Shown here in pieces: positions 9,617 through 21,600 of a DNA stretch of 64,000 nucleotides. Under the pieces are notes generated by a model. That model was not told the origin of the DNA, made no database searches, and was given only the letters and a program-made list of their open reading frames with translations. The number at the start of each line of letters is the position of its first letter. The stretch's first letter is position 1. The position numbers were made by a program, and so were the translations under genes. Origin of the DNA: Sphaerolaimus hirsutus (Eukaryota > Nematoda > Chromadorea > Monhysterida > Sphaerolaimidae); assembly GCA_964036195.1 (NCBI GenBank), contig OZ038460.1, positions 8,807,504 to 8,871,503 on the forward strand. The letters are read 5' to 3'.

Positions 9617-12600
9617 ATGCACGCCGCGCAAAACAGAAGCCCAGCGGCGTGGCCGGGCGCGTCGCCCTCGCCCACAACCAACACAGTGTTAACCTCGTGC
9701 GCGCGCATGAACCGCGCCAAAAGCATGCGCGCGCCGCGCCGCCGTCCCACGCAATTGTCGCCGCTGCAACAGTGCCGCAGCGGCGGCGGACGCGGCTCAA
9801 CTACAGTCGACCGGCCAAAAACAGCCAGGGTGGGCCGGCACTCGCTGCCCACGCACAACCGGGCGGCGGTGGGCTCGCTGGCCACCGACATGATCGCCAG
9901 GCAGCTGCAGCAGTTGGCTGCGAGGACTAGCGCCAGTTTGTTTCGCAGTGAACTATCTCAGGGTGCAGTCCCAGACCCTGTACAATGCCCTGTAAAATGT
10001 CAAGTGTCATGCAAAGTGCTGGAAGTCACGGAAAATGCCCTACCAGTAAAATGTCAACCGGCAATAATACAGGGCATTTTCCGTGACTTTTGACACTTTG
10101 CATGACATTTGACATTTTACAGGGCCTTTTCAGGGTCTGGGACTGGCACCTGTAGTCACTTCGCTAGTTGGACTAGACACGGTCATCTGAAGGAAGATAA
10201 ATACTAGACAAACCCGCGTTGCATCATTGAAAACGTTGAGCGCGCAGTGCACTGCATTAGAGCCGTAAAAATCGACTGGGGACATTCTAACATATTGTGG
10301 AATCCAGAGTTGTTAAAATACCGGTTTTTAGAAAGTGTAAGTGTAAGTGTAAATACACTTTCCAAATTTTGAGTATGGATACAAAAAGTGTAAGATATTT
10401 TAAAAATACCTAGGAAAGTGTAAAAAAAGTGTAGGTGTAAAAATTTTTTTTAGAAAAAGCTCTCACTGTTGAGCATTAGAAAACACCACTATTTTTATTT
10501 TTAGATCAATTTATTTGTCATTTTCATGCATTATTTCACATTTTACTGCCTTTTATGCAACATTTCAGACTGTAACAAATACTGTAGTGGTATGAAGTTC
10601 CCTAATAATGGCACCTTTTCAGTGTTGATATTTTACTGATTAAGCAATGCGATACACACTGTTTAAATGCAAGAATGGACATGCAGCAAATGTCAATGCA
10701 AAAGCCAGTTGACTTTGTGTCCAGCTGGTGAATTTCCATTGATCTTGTCCTTTTTACAAAGGTATGATGAAACTGTAGAATACCATGAGTACTGATCAAA
10801 GACTAGTTTGTACATTTGCCATATTTTCTACATTCAATGCATAACTGCATGTGTGCACTGTGCAGTTATTTTTTGTACATGACCCTATTTTATGCTTTCT
10901 CAAAAGCATAAAACAGGGCCATCTGAAAGAAAAAATACACTTTCTGTACCCGGGTATTTTGCTCAGGAATGTGTAAAAAAAGTGTATTGGTATTTTATGA
11001 AAGTGTAAGTGTAAGTGTAAATATAAATACCCATTTACCCATTTTTAGGTGAATTTCACATGTCCAAAGGTGAATCTTGAATGCCCAGCGTGAAATATAC
11101 ATGCCCATGGCCAAACGTGAATCTTTCATGCCAGTCGAGCCCGTGAACTTTTTAACAAAAATAACTAAACAACTGCAGATAATAAAATCTGCTGAGTAAA
11201 ATTGATCTACTATATTTCCTTGAAATACCCCCTGGGGTTTATATTTTCAGAGTGAGAATTTTGATGTGGGTTAAACAAGGGGGTATTTCCAGGCAGATTG
11301 ACAGACGAATTGATAAGGATCAGGCACTGATAATTATTAAAAGGTTTTTTCATGCTGGGCGTGTGAGATTCACCTTTGGACATGTGAAATTCACCTTCGG
11401 GCATGTGAAATTCACCTTTGGGCATGTGAGATTCCACATTATATGTGATTACACAATATGTTAAAGTAGAATCACCCATAAAAATCCACCCGTTTCTGTG
11501 ATGAACAACGTTAAAAGCTGGACGTCGTTTTTAGCGTCTCGGCAAAATCCCGGCAAAGCACCGGAAGGGAGCGTGGCGTGTCAAGATTGCGTGAACAATG
11601 CGTTTGATTGCTTCCATGCGTTGCATTGCCGTGCGCAATATACTCTCACCCCCTCTTTTTGCAGTGACCGCGGCGGCTAACAGCGATGTCGGCTACACCA
11701 GTCAGTTTCTGTATTGTGCTGTTCTTTTTGACGATTTTGCCGCCCGTGTTGCACAACAGTAATTGGAACTGTAAGGCAGACAACTCAGCGGGCGTAATCG
11801 CATTAGACGCACCGTTTTAAAACAATTTTGGTTTCTAATTTGATCATGGTTCTGGTTTGTGTTAATTTCTTATAGTATATTTCTCCCACCTACCTAATAT
11901 CCTGTTTTTTTCTCGAAACCGCCCAGGGGGTTTATTGTTTAACCAGCAAATTTTAAGGGGGGTTAGTTCAAGGGTGGTATTCAAGTGTTTGTTTTATAAT
12001 TTCGTGTTTATCGTAAAGAATAGGCTTTTAGAATACCCAAAACTGGTAATAGTTGTGACAAAACAGATATTTGGACATTGTTTATTATTTTTCCTCCGCT
12101 CACTCATCTGACCTGGGTGTATTTCGGAGGGGCTTACGTACCCTATCCCCCCATGGACTTCTTACCCCCTGGGTTGATATAGCCCTCGAGGACTACTTCA
12201 CCCGGAGGACTACTTCGGCCCGACTTTTATAACATGGGATGATGTAGTCCTCCATACAAAATATCTAATTACACTATTGGGGCATCTGTTGGGCCATGGG
12301 AATGTGTTTTATACTTCCTTTTATTTATTGCGATGCAAGAACACTGCTTGCATCAGATCAAAAATATTTATTGACGCGTGGCACGCCACAATTATGCACG
12401 CGTCTGTTAGGCCTATTGACATCGATTATCGGTGTGTCCAGTTATGGGACTTTCGCCATATTGGATTATTGCGGGGTCAATGGCGTGTGCGGAAAAATAC
12501 ATCCGCCACCCGAATTATGTAATTCGCGTGCAGACGTATTTATAATCGGATTATTGATTGCATGGGTGAATGCATGCAACTTCAATACTCAATTTCTTGG

Positions 12601-15600
12601 CCATTTCTCAGCCGATTTTCACCAATGAACACTTAAAATGATCAGAATCACATGGAGATTGCATTTTTATGTTCAGATTATTAAGAATTTGGTAAACTCA
12701 TGCTAATCATAACAGACAAATCGCCAATATACTACAGACAAAACGCGAATGCAACACAGACAAAAAGTGAATGCAACACAGACAAAACGCCAATGGATCA
12801 CAGACAAAATGCTTTGGCATTTTGCTGTGTTGCATTGGTGTTTTGTCTGTGTTGCATTCGCTTTTTGTCTGTGTTGCATTCGCGTTTTGTCTGTGTTGAA
12901 TTGGCGTTTTGTCTGTAGTATATTGGTGATTTGTCTGTCATGATTACCATGAGTTTACCAAATTCTTAATAATCTGAACACAAAAATGCAATCTCCATGT
13001 GATTCTGATCGTTTTAAGTGTTCATTGGTGAAAATCGGCTGAGAAATGGCCAAGAAATTGAGTTTTGAAGTTGCATGCATTGTTCTTCGTTTACAGTTAT
13101 TCGTTTTCGTCAGATCTGATCGTTCTGATCGGTCAGAACTGATCGTTTTTCCTCAGATCTGGTTGTGTAGAGACTGCAGCAGACCCGCTGGACATCAGAC
13201 TTGCAAAGTAAATGCAGTCATATACCTGTCACCAAACAACGGAGTTGACATATGTGCGCACTGATTACTTGTTAGATACAAGGCGGAACTCGAAAAACGG
13301 TAGCGTTGGGTATATTCTAGCCTGTCGTGAAGTTCCATTCTATGCCTTCAATAAACTCGAAACTTGAAACTTACCCATGCAATCGATGCCAATAGGCCTA
13401 ACAGACGCGTGCGTAATTGTGGCGTGCCACGCGTCAAAAAACATTTTTGATCTGATGCAAGCGGGTCGCGGGCAACGGGTCAATGTAAGGTCAATATAAA
13501 GCAAGGCCGCGTGCCGCGTGCCGCGGGTCAATGTAACGCATGCAGTAGGTAAAATATATATAATTGGTTGATATAGTCCTCATACAAAAAGGGCTGTCGA
13601 CCGATATAGTCCTCGAGGACTATATCATCCCCTGGGGTAAGAAGTCCATTGGGGGATAAATCCCGGTAATCTTTCGGAGGGGGGGGGGCGGGGGGTCAAT
13701 TCAAGGTGGCGATAATTCGAGGAAGACGGTATGTTTTTCTTGCAGCACATCGTTTACCAATCGTTTAATTACATTTTTGAATAGACGTTGGTTTTAACAC
13801 CAAAAGCGTTAAAATTGTGCCGATGGATTGCAGCAGGTGCAGAGTAGGACGTTGCTTTCAGGTGGCGACACCGGGCCGGGCGGCGACAGCAGCAACGCAG
13901 CCGAGCCGACCATGTTCTACGCGTGTCTGGCCATCGTGCTCATGGTGCTGATCATGTTTGGCTGCCTGGCCGTGTCCATCGTCGACTTGGAGCGATATAA
14001 CTTTGGATTGTACATTGTGCTTCTGTGCATCATCGGCATCATGTTGGCGTGCGCCCTGTGCATAGCTAACCCCACTATGTGTTCGAATCCGAGATGGTGG
14101 GTTGGGTGTGTTTTCGACCGACGTTGGCCGATCAAACAAATCAAATGGCATCAAATCACACGGAAATATTCTATCAATTAAAATCGCACTCCGCACACTA
14201 GTACACCATCGAAACTTGGGAAACTCATGCATCTGTTTTGAACACATTTAAGTTTGTGGAGTCAGGAGTGAGGAGTTTGTCAACTACTAATGATCGAGAC
14301 AAAATTCATTCATTCTGGTAAACTCAAATGTGTTCAAATCAGATTTATGTGTTTCCCGACAGTGTACTAGTGTGCGTGGCCACACTACTGCTCAGTAGGG
14401 TTGGGAATTTCAAAATTTTCGGTTCCGGTTCTTGGTTCTCGGTTCTAAAAATTTTCGGTTCGGTTCTCGGTTCCAAAAAATTTTCGGTTCCGGTTCTCGG
14501 TTCGGTTCTTAAGTTCGGTTCCGGTTCGGTTCTTTCGGTTCCAAATTTTAAAAAATTTCGGTTCCGGGTAATGAAAAAATCGGGTATCGGGTAATGAAAA
14601 AATCGGGTATTGGGCAATAATAAGCTGAATAAAGGAAAAACAACATACAGTTATAGTGTAGCAAACATCATACATGAAACCATGTGCAAATCCAAACAAA
14701 GCAGCTGTTTCAATCTCATTTCAAAGTGCCCTGGATATTCTGCCGCAGCTAACCCGCGACAAGGCAACCCATAAAATTTGAATTTGAACAAGTTTTTTTT
14801 ATTTTTTGTAACATGCAATCACCCGTACACAGGGACGTATCCAGGATTTTGGAGCGGGGGCTGCTTGTTTACGGAGCCCAGCGAACGGGGGGGGGGGGGG
14901 GGGCTCAGCCCCCCCCCCTAAAATTTTTACTATGTGGTGGCGGAATGGCGTCATGGCGCTGACGCCATTCGAAGACGCCACGCCATGGCGCCATTGGCAT
15001 GGGCGCTGGCGCCAAAAATCACTTATATCTATGTAAATATACATACATATTCATATAGCGACAACCCGGCCATTTCATCTATTTAAAAGAGTACAGGGCA
15101 AATTCTTTCAAAATACCCCTGTATGATGGACAAATGCGCGCTTGCGCGCAAAATTTTTTTCACTACACCTTCAAAAGTTGTACTAAAAGTTGCATTTTCA
15201 GCAACTTTTTTAGGTCTCGCCTGGGAAGGGGGGGGGGAGGACTGCAGCCCCCCCCTGGATACGTCCATGCCCCTACATCTGTGGGAGGAAAATGTCCAAA
15301 ACGCAATGGTGCAAATGTTGCATTTTGATAGGATTATTGTAAAAAATTTCGGTTCTTTCGGTTCTTTTGTTCGGTTCCGGGTCTAAGTGTCGGTTCTCGG
15401 TTCCGGTTCGGGTATTTTTTTCGGTTCCGGTTCTCGGTTCTCGGTTCCAAAATAGTGCTCGGTTCTCGGTTCGGTTCGGTTCGGTTCGGTTCGGTTCCCC
15501 AACCCTACTGCTCAGTGAGAATTGGGTGAAACGAGATTCCAAACTTCTTGTAGAATTCCCGATGTTCCAGGTTTTCTGGACTGCTTCTTATAAAATCAAA

Positions 15601-18600
15601 GGAATGCCTACATGTTTTTACTGGAATTTTATCAGATACCTATATATAATTTAAGTGATATGCTCGTTGACCCCACGCTTTACCTTCACCGTGGCAAGCC
15701 TCCACTTAAATTTCCCCCTGCGCAGGTACGTGCACTTGTGCGCCATCCTGAACGACATGGGCGGCGAGAGGGAGCAGGCGGTCGCCGAGGAGGCGGAACG
15801 ATTCACCGGTGGAAACATATCCAGCATTTTGCGAAACGCCAAGCAGGCGGCCGCTGAACAGCAGGAAAATGAAGAAACTTCCACTACCAGACCCGGCAGG
15901 AAAGCAAATAGCAGGTTGGCAGTGTTGTTTTAGGCACATTTATTTTTTTTTTTTTGGGGGGGGGGGGGTTCGTTACCAGTTTTGGAATGTAGTACAGCGG
16001 TTCTTTTTTGTCAAACTCAAGTTTTTAGACATCACAATTCATTTTATTGTATGCTTAGAAATAGTTCTCGTGCACGTTCTCGTCTTAGCTGTGCAATAGC
16101 CTGGGTCTCCTCAGTAACGATGGCAAAAAAAAAATCGAAAATTCGAAAACATTTTTGAATTTTCGAATTTTTTCAGAATTTTTGAATTTTTATTTCACCC
16201 CTAGAAAAAACTCGATTTATTTTTCAAAAAATTTGAAAATTTGAAAATTCGAAAATACTTTTCGAATTTTTCAGGGAATTCAAGGCAACAGTACGCACTC
16301 TTAAGTTCGACGTGCTACAAAAATCGGCAATTGATACGCGGCGCGTATGAAAAAGCGAAATGTAACATAAAAAACACAAAAAAATGTAGAAATGTCGAAG
16401 AGGTGGACAACGACTAGTGATGGAAAAAGTGCCATGGCGCCAAACACCAAAAGCGCCATGGCACTTTTCCATCACTAACCCCAACACATCCTTTGAGGAA
16501 TGCAGTGTGCCAACCAGGGTTGGCGAAATCTCAGAAAAAAATAAAAATAAAATAAAAATAAAATGGAATATTCAAGAATAAAATAAAATAAAATAAAATG
16601 GAAAATTTAACAATAAAAATAAAAATTGTATAAAAATTCGAATTTTTGTAAAATTTTCGTAAAATTGTATAAAAATTCGTATTTTTGTAAAATTGTATAA
16701 AAATTCACATTTTTTGTAAAATTTTGTCTCATTGCTTGAGTCTCTACCTGTTTATTCATGGATCTGGGGGCAGTCCCAAGCATTGTAAAGTGTCAAATGT
16801 CATGTAAAATGACATGCAAAGTGTCAATTGTCATGACAAATGTAAAGTAAAGTGTAAATTGTCATGACATGTAAAAATTAAAGTATCAATTGTCAAGCAA
16901 ATTGTGTTCAAATCTCATGTTTAATTTCGAAATCTTATGTTTTGTATCCAAATTGTGTTGTTGTTGACTCCAAATTTTATGTTAACATTTGGATACAAAA
17001 ACACAAGATTTGGATCTAAAACATACTATGGACACAAAAACACAAGATTTGGATACACAATTCACACTTTGCATGACATTTGTCATGACAATTGCCACTT
17101 TGCTTGAAATTTTACATGACACTTGACATTTTGCATGACAATTGATACTTTGCATGACATTTTACAAATGTGCCAAGCACACTCCAGTAGTCCTTCTATT
17201 GAAAATGCAAACCATTCTTATCAATAATTGTAACTTTACACTTGCAGCTAGCTAACAATACATACTGCATGCAACTTTTGAAAAGTAAGGGAAAAATTTG
17301 TCACAGGTTTTTCATGTATAGGTCTAATTACAACATTTTTCTGGCCTTGCATGCATGTTTCTGATTTTTTGTAAAATTTTTGTAAAATTTTTGTAAAATG
17401 TGTCATTTTATTTTATTAATGACTTTTGGGAATAAAATAAAATAAAATAAAATGAAACAAGAATAAAATAAAAATAAAATAAAATTTTTATACAATTTTT
17501 ATACAATTTTACTAAAATGAATTTTTATAAAACCAACCCTGGTGCCAACCAAACTATCCCAACCGCTGCGCTCTACTCCCCTACTTCCGCAGAGACAGAC
17601 GCCACATCAAAAAAAATCATTCACGGGTTGTCCAAAGGGCATTTTTTGGAAGGCCTGCAGCCTCACGAATGCCAAAAAAGATTCGAAAATATTAAAACAT
17701 TTTCGAATTTTCGAATTTTTTCGGAATTTTTGAATTTTTATTTCACCCCTAGAAAAAACACTTAAAAATCGATTTATTTTTCAAAAAATTCGAAAATTAG
17801 AAAATTAGAAAATAGTTTTCGAATTTTTCAGGCAATTCAAGGCAACAAAACGCATTCTTAAGTTCAACGTGCCAAATAAAGCGACAATTGATATGCGGCG
17901 CGTATGAAAAAGCGAAAGGTAACAAAAAAAATTGAAATGTCATCCGCGGCGGAAGAGGCGGACTCCGACACATCCGTTTTTATACCGTATTTCCTTGAAA
18001 TATCCCCTCCCCTCAAAATACCCCCCTCAATATTTGCCCCATGAATTTATGACCCCCCCTCGAAATACCGCCCCCAAATTTGGTGTATAGAGAACGTTTG
18101 TGTGGTTTGTTTTCTGGGAAACACGTTAAAAACAATGACTGTGTTGCGTTAGAACAGTGTTTGTACCGTCTACGTACTTATATAAGTCTATAGAGTCTTA
18201 TAAATGGCGGTTTTTGTTGCATTTTTTACATCTGTGTTACTTACAAAAAAAAAACAATTTAGCACTGGGATTTTGAAAAATCTCTGGCAAAGTAATAGAC
18301 CCCCAGGGGGGGGGGGGTTAATTCAAGGAAATACTGTATTCGATGCCAATATTTTATTTGATGCCAATATTCTATTTGATGCCAATATTTTATTTGACCC
18401 CGATTTTTAAATTGTTGTTTTTATTGCCTTTGCTGCGTTGGTGAATTGAATGTGTCAATGTGTGAATTAAATGAAGAAGCAAGACACTGGTCTGTATAAC
18501 TCCTTCCACCATTTTTAATGCTAAATTATGGTAAAAATAAAGTTATAAAAACTGAGGAGAATATGAAAACAGTCCAAATAATGTGTTTGAAGCTTCAGAT

Positions 18601-21600
18601 TCAATACTTTTCCAAAAAAATTTGAAAATTATTTGAAAAAATTTGAAAACTGGCCAAAAAAATTCGAAAATTGCTAAAAAAGATTCGAAAATTCTAAAAT
18701 TCAAAAATTAAATTCGAAATTCGAAAATTAATGTGGGGAAAAATTCAAAAATTCGAAAATTAATTTTAGAAAAAACACTTAAAAGTTTAAATACTTTTTC
18801 TCTTGGGGGTTTGCCATTGTTACTGCAGCCCCAGGCCCAGGGAAAATGGTGTCGCAATGTGCAAACACGCAATGCAACACATGACTCATTCCATTATTTT
18901 TTATGCTAAATTATGGTGAAAATAACATTAAAAAGTGATCAAAACATGAAAACAGTCCAAATTCTGTGTTTAAAGCTTCAGATTCAATGTTTTTTGGAAA
19001 AAAATCGAAATTTATCTGAAAAAATAAAAAAAATAGCTAAAAAAATTCGAAAATTGCCAAAAAAAGATTCGAAAATTTGAAATTCGAAAATTAAATTCGA
19101 AATTCGAAAATTAAATTCAAAATTCAAAAAATATTGTGGAGAAAAATTCGAAAATAAGAAAATTCACTTCAGAAAAAACACTTAAATATTTCAATACTTT
19201 TTTTTGACTGTTTGCCATCGTTACTCCTCAGTAGCAACTCAGCTCAGTGTACTCAGCTGACGGAAGGCCGACGATGGCTAAAAAACACATATTAAATACA
19301 GAAAATCATTGAGTTTCTGTGTTTTTTACACAGAATTTTTTTTGAAAAACTTGGAACTGTTTTTACACAGAAAACACTGAAATAAAAATTGTTTGTTTAA
19401 GGTTGTTCCATTTGATTTAATGCATTCTATGCTGTGTTTAACTGAACAAAATAAGGTATGGGCAGGTATAAATATCAAAAGATTGATGCATACATTAGGT
19501 TTCCAAATATAATTCCAAATTTGAAGTATACAAAAAGTAACAAAAATACAAATGACATCCATGGTGCTTAATCATCCTGCCCATGATGGCAATTGTGACC
19601 AGAGACTTGAAGAGACACCTACACCCACCAGCTCACTACATAGAGGTTATGGCCAACCCTGAAGCTTTCAAAAGCATCACCTGGTGACTGAGGCCTAGTA
19701 CATATATCTAATCCCACTACACATCGAGGCCCATTACACATCTGAACACCCCATAGATGTGTAATGGGCTTAGATGTGTGATGAGTCTTTATCCGTAATG
19801 GGCGTGGGATTAGTGGCGTGTCAATATAAGTTAAAAGATTAGAGTATTATTCGACACACCAGGAAAAATAATGGAATGTCAGTTGACAAATGTTAATTTT
19901 TTTTTGACTTTTCAAACTACTCAGAGGAAAAATTCCGAGGATTCCGAGGAAAAATAGTGCAAAAACGGTTGACAAATGTAAATGGAAGGTAAAATGGGGG
20001 AGGTAAATTGAACACTTCGAGTTTGCCAACACGTGCCCATCACACATATACACCCATCACAGTATCATACATCTAAGCCCATTACGCATCTATGGGTATT
20101 TAGATGTGTAATGGGCCTAGATGCGTTATGGGTAGAATTAGATGGATGGCGGGTCTAGATGTGTAATGGTCAAAGGTAAGATAAGCACCAGGGAACCTAT
20201 CAAGTCACACTCAACCCCCCCCTTTCAGAGCAACCGGCGCGCCAGCCCTAGTAATGCTCGCCCCAGCCATGCACATAATGAACGGCATCTGGAAGGGCAT
20301 GGCTTGGGTGGCTGAGGACATGGACGACGAGGAGGAGGAGGAGGACGAGGAGGACGAGGAGGAGGATGAAGATGAACAGGAGTATACCAGTGAGCTGGCT
20401 GGCGTGGTGCTGCCAAAGTGCCATGGGATGAGTGCCAAGAGAACGGTTGGTTCGGTTGGGAAATTTGAGAGGCCGTATTTTGAGGAAAATTTGAGGGGTC
20501 TTGTCAACTGGTGAAGATGACAGGTGAAAATAAGCATGTAAGTTGTATTATATATGAAGTGACAAGGCATGTATATTTGGCGGACCACATGCTGTGGCTT
20601 TTTCTGACGGAAAACTCCATCATGACGTCATCGGTAATAAAATAAAACATTGTTCTCCCCGAAAAAGAAAAAAAGTGTCTGAAAAAACCGTTCATCGCTT
20701 GTACGCGACTCGGCCTTTTTCTTTTTAAATATTTGTCTTTTTTTGTGAATGTGAAGTATCGTGCCTGCGCGTAATCGGCTAATACATAAGTCAAGTGACA
20801 AGAACGCTTGTAAATGGCATGGCACCAAGAACGTAGCCAGGGGGGGCGGGGGGGCCGGCCGCCCCCCCCCCCCCTTCCCGGGTCGGACAGAAAAATATGC
20901 CAGAAATGGCACTTCCAGAAGACAATTTTGTCACAGTTTGAAAAATTTTTGCAAGCGCGCATTTTTCCGTCACACAACACATAGTTTCGGCTGATTAATC
21001 TCTGCTGCCACAAAGTCAGTGAAAAACTCAAATTCCTGTCCATGTCGCTGTCTATACCTGTGAGATACAGACATACACAGCTGTTTTGGCGCCAATGCCA
21101 ACGCCAGTGGCACCATGACGTCGCACCTACGAATGGCGCCAGCGCCATGGCGTCACGCCTACGAATGGCGCCAGCGCCATGGCGTCACGCCTACAAATGG
21201 CGCCATTCCCTTACTACTGGGGCAAAATTTGGCGCCCCCCTCCGTTCACCGGCCTCCGTATACAATCCGCCCCCCCCCGCTCAAAGAACCTGGCTACGTC
21301 CCTGAATGGCAAGTATTTTCACTTGTCTACTTGTGAAGTAAATACTCGTCACTTCACTTATCGCCCAAAACTAACTGATCACTCGACATTCTGCGAAACA
21401 GGCCACTGATGGATATAATATCAACGATAAAATATACCCTACCCCAGAGACAAAACTCAACTGGATCTAGGAAAAAATCGAAAAGTCAAAGAAACATCCC
21501 TGGAGAAAACAACTGCTCAACTGTGCCGAATAATGCACCAGCAACAAGCAATATGAATGACGCTGGCCAGGTGCCAATCCCATACCCTGTAAAGTGTAAA

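Larger units (their letters stand above)
16115..19223. mobile_element. TAACGATGGCAAA-class hAT-like element, outer of a three-level nest in gene 1 intron 3
   Basis: The ends TAACGATGGCAAA and TTTGCCATCGTTA are inverted and flanked by perfect 8-bp repeats CTCCTCAG (16107-16114, 19224-19231). Arrays of TTCGAAAATT lie inside each end. It contains 16515-17541, a TA-class element at 17985-18336 and a small TAGTGATGG palindrome at about 16415-16476. Confidence 0.85.

Noticed and set aside
9612-9930. Other frames over the first gene 1 exon, on both strands
   Set aside because: GC-rich DNA leaves several frames open; only the frame from 9617 ends in a phase that joins the next exon.
20211-20588. Minus-strand frame with a long serine run
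   Set aside because: It is the reverse of the acidic Asp/Glu exon of gene 1, whose + strand splice sites and phases agree.
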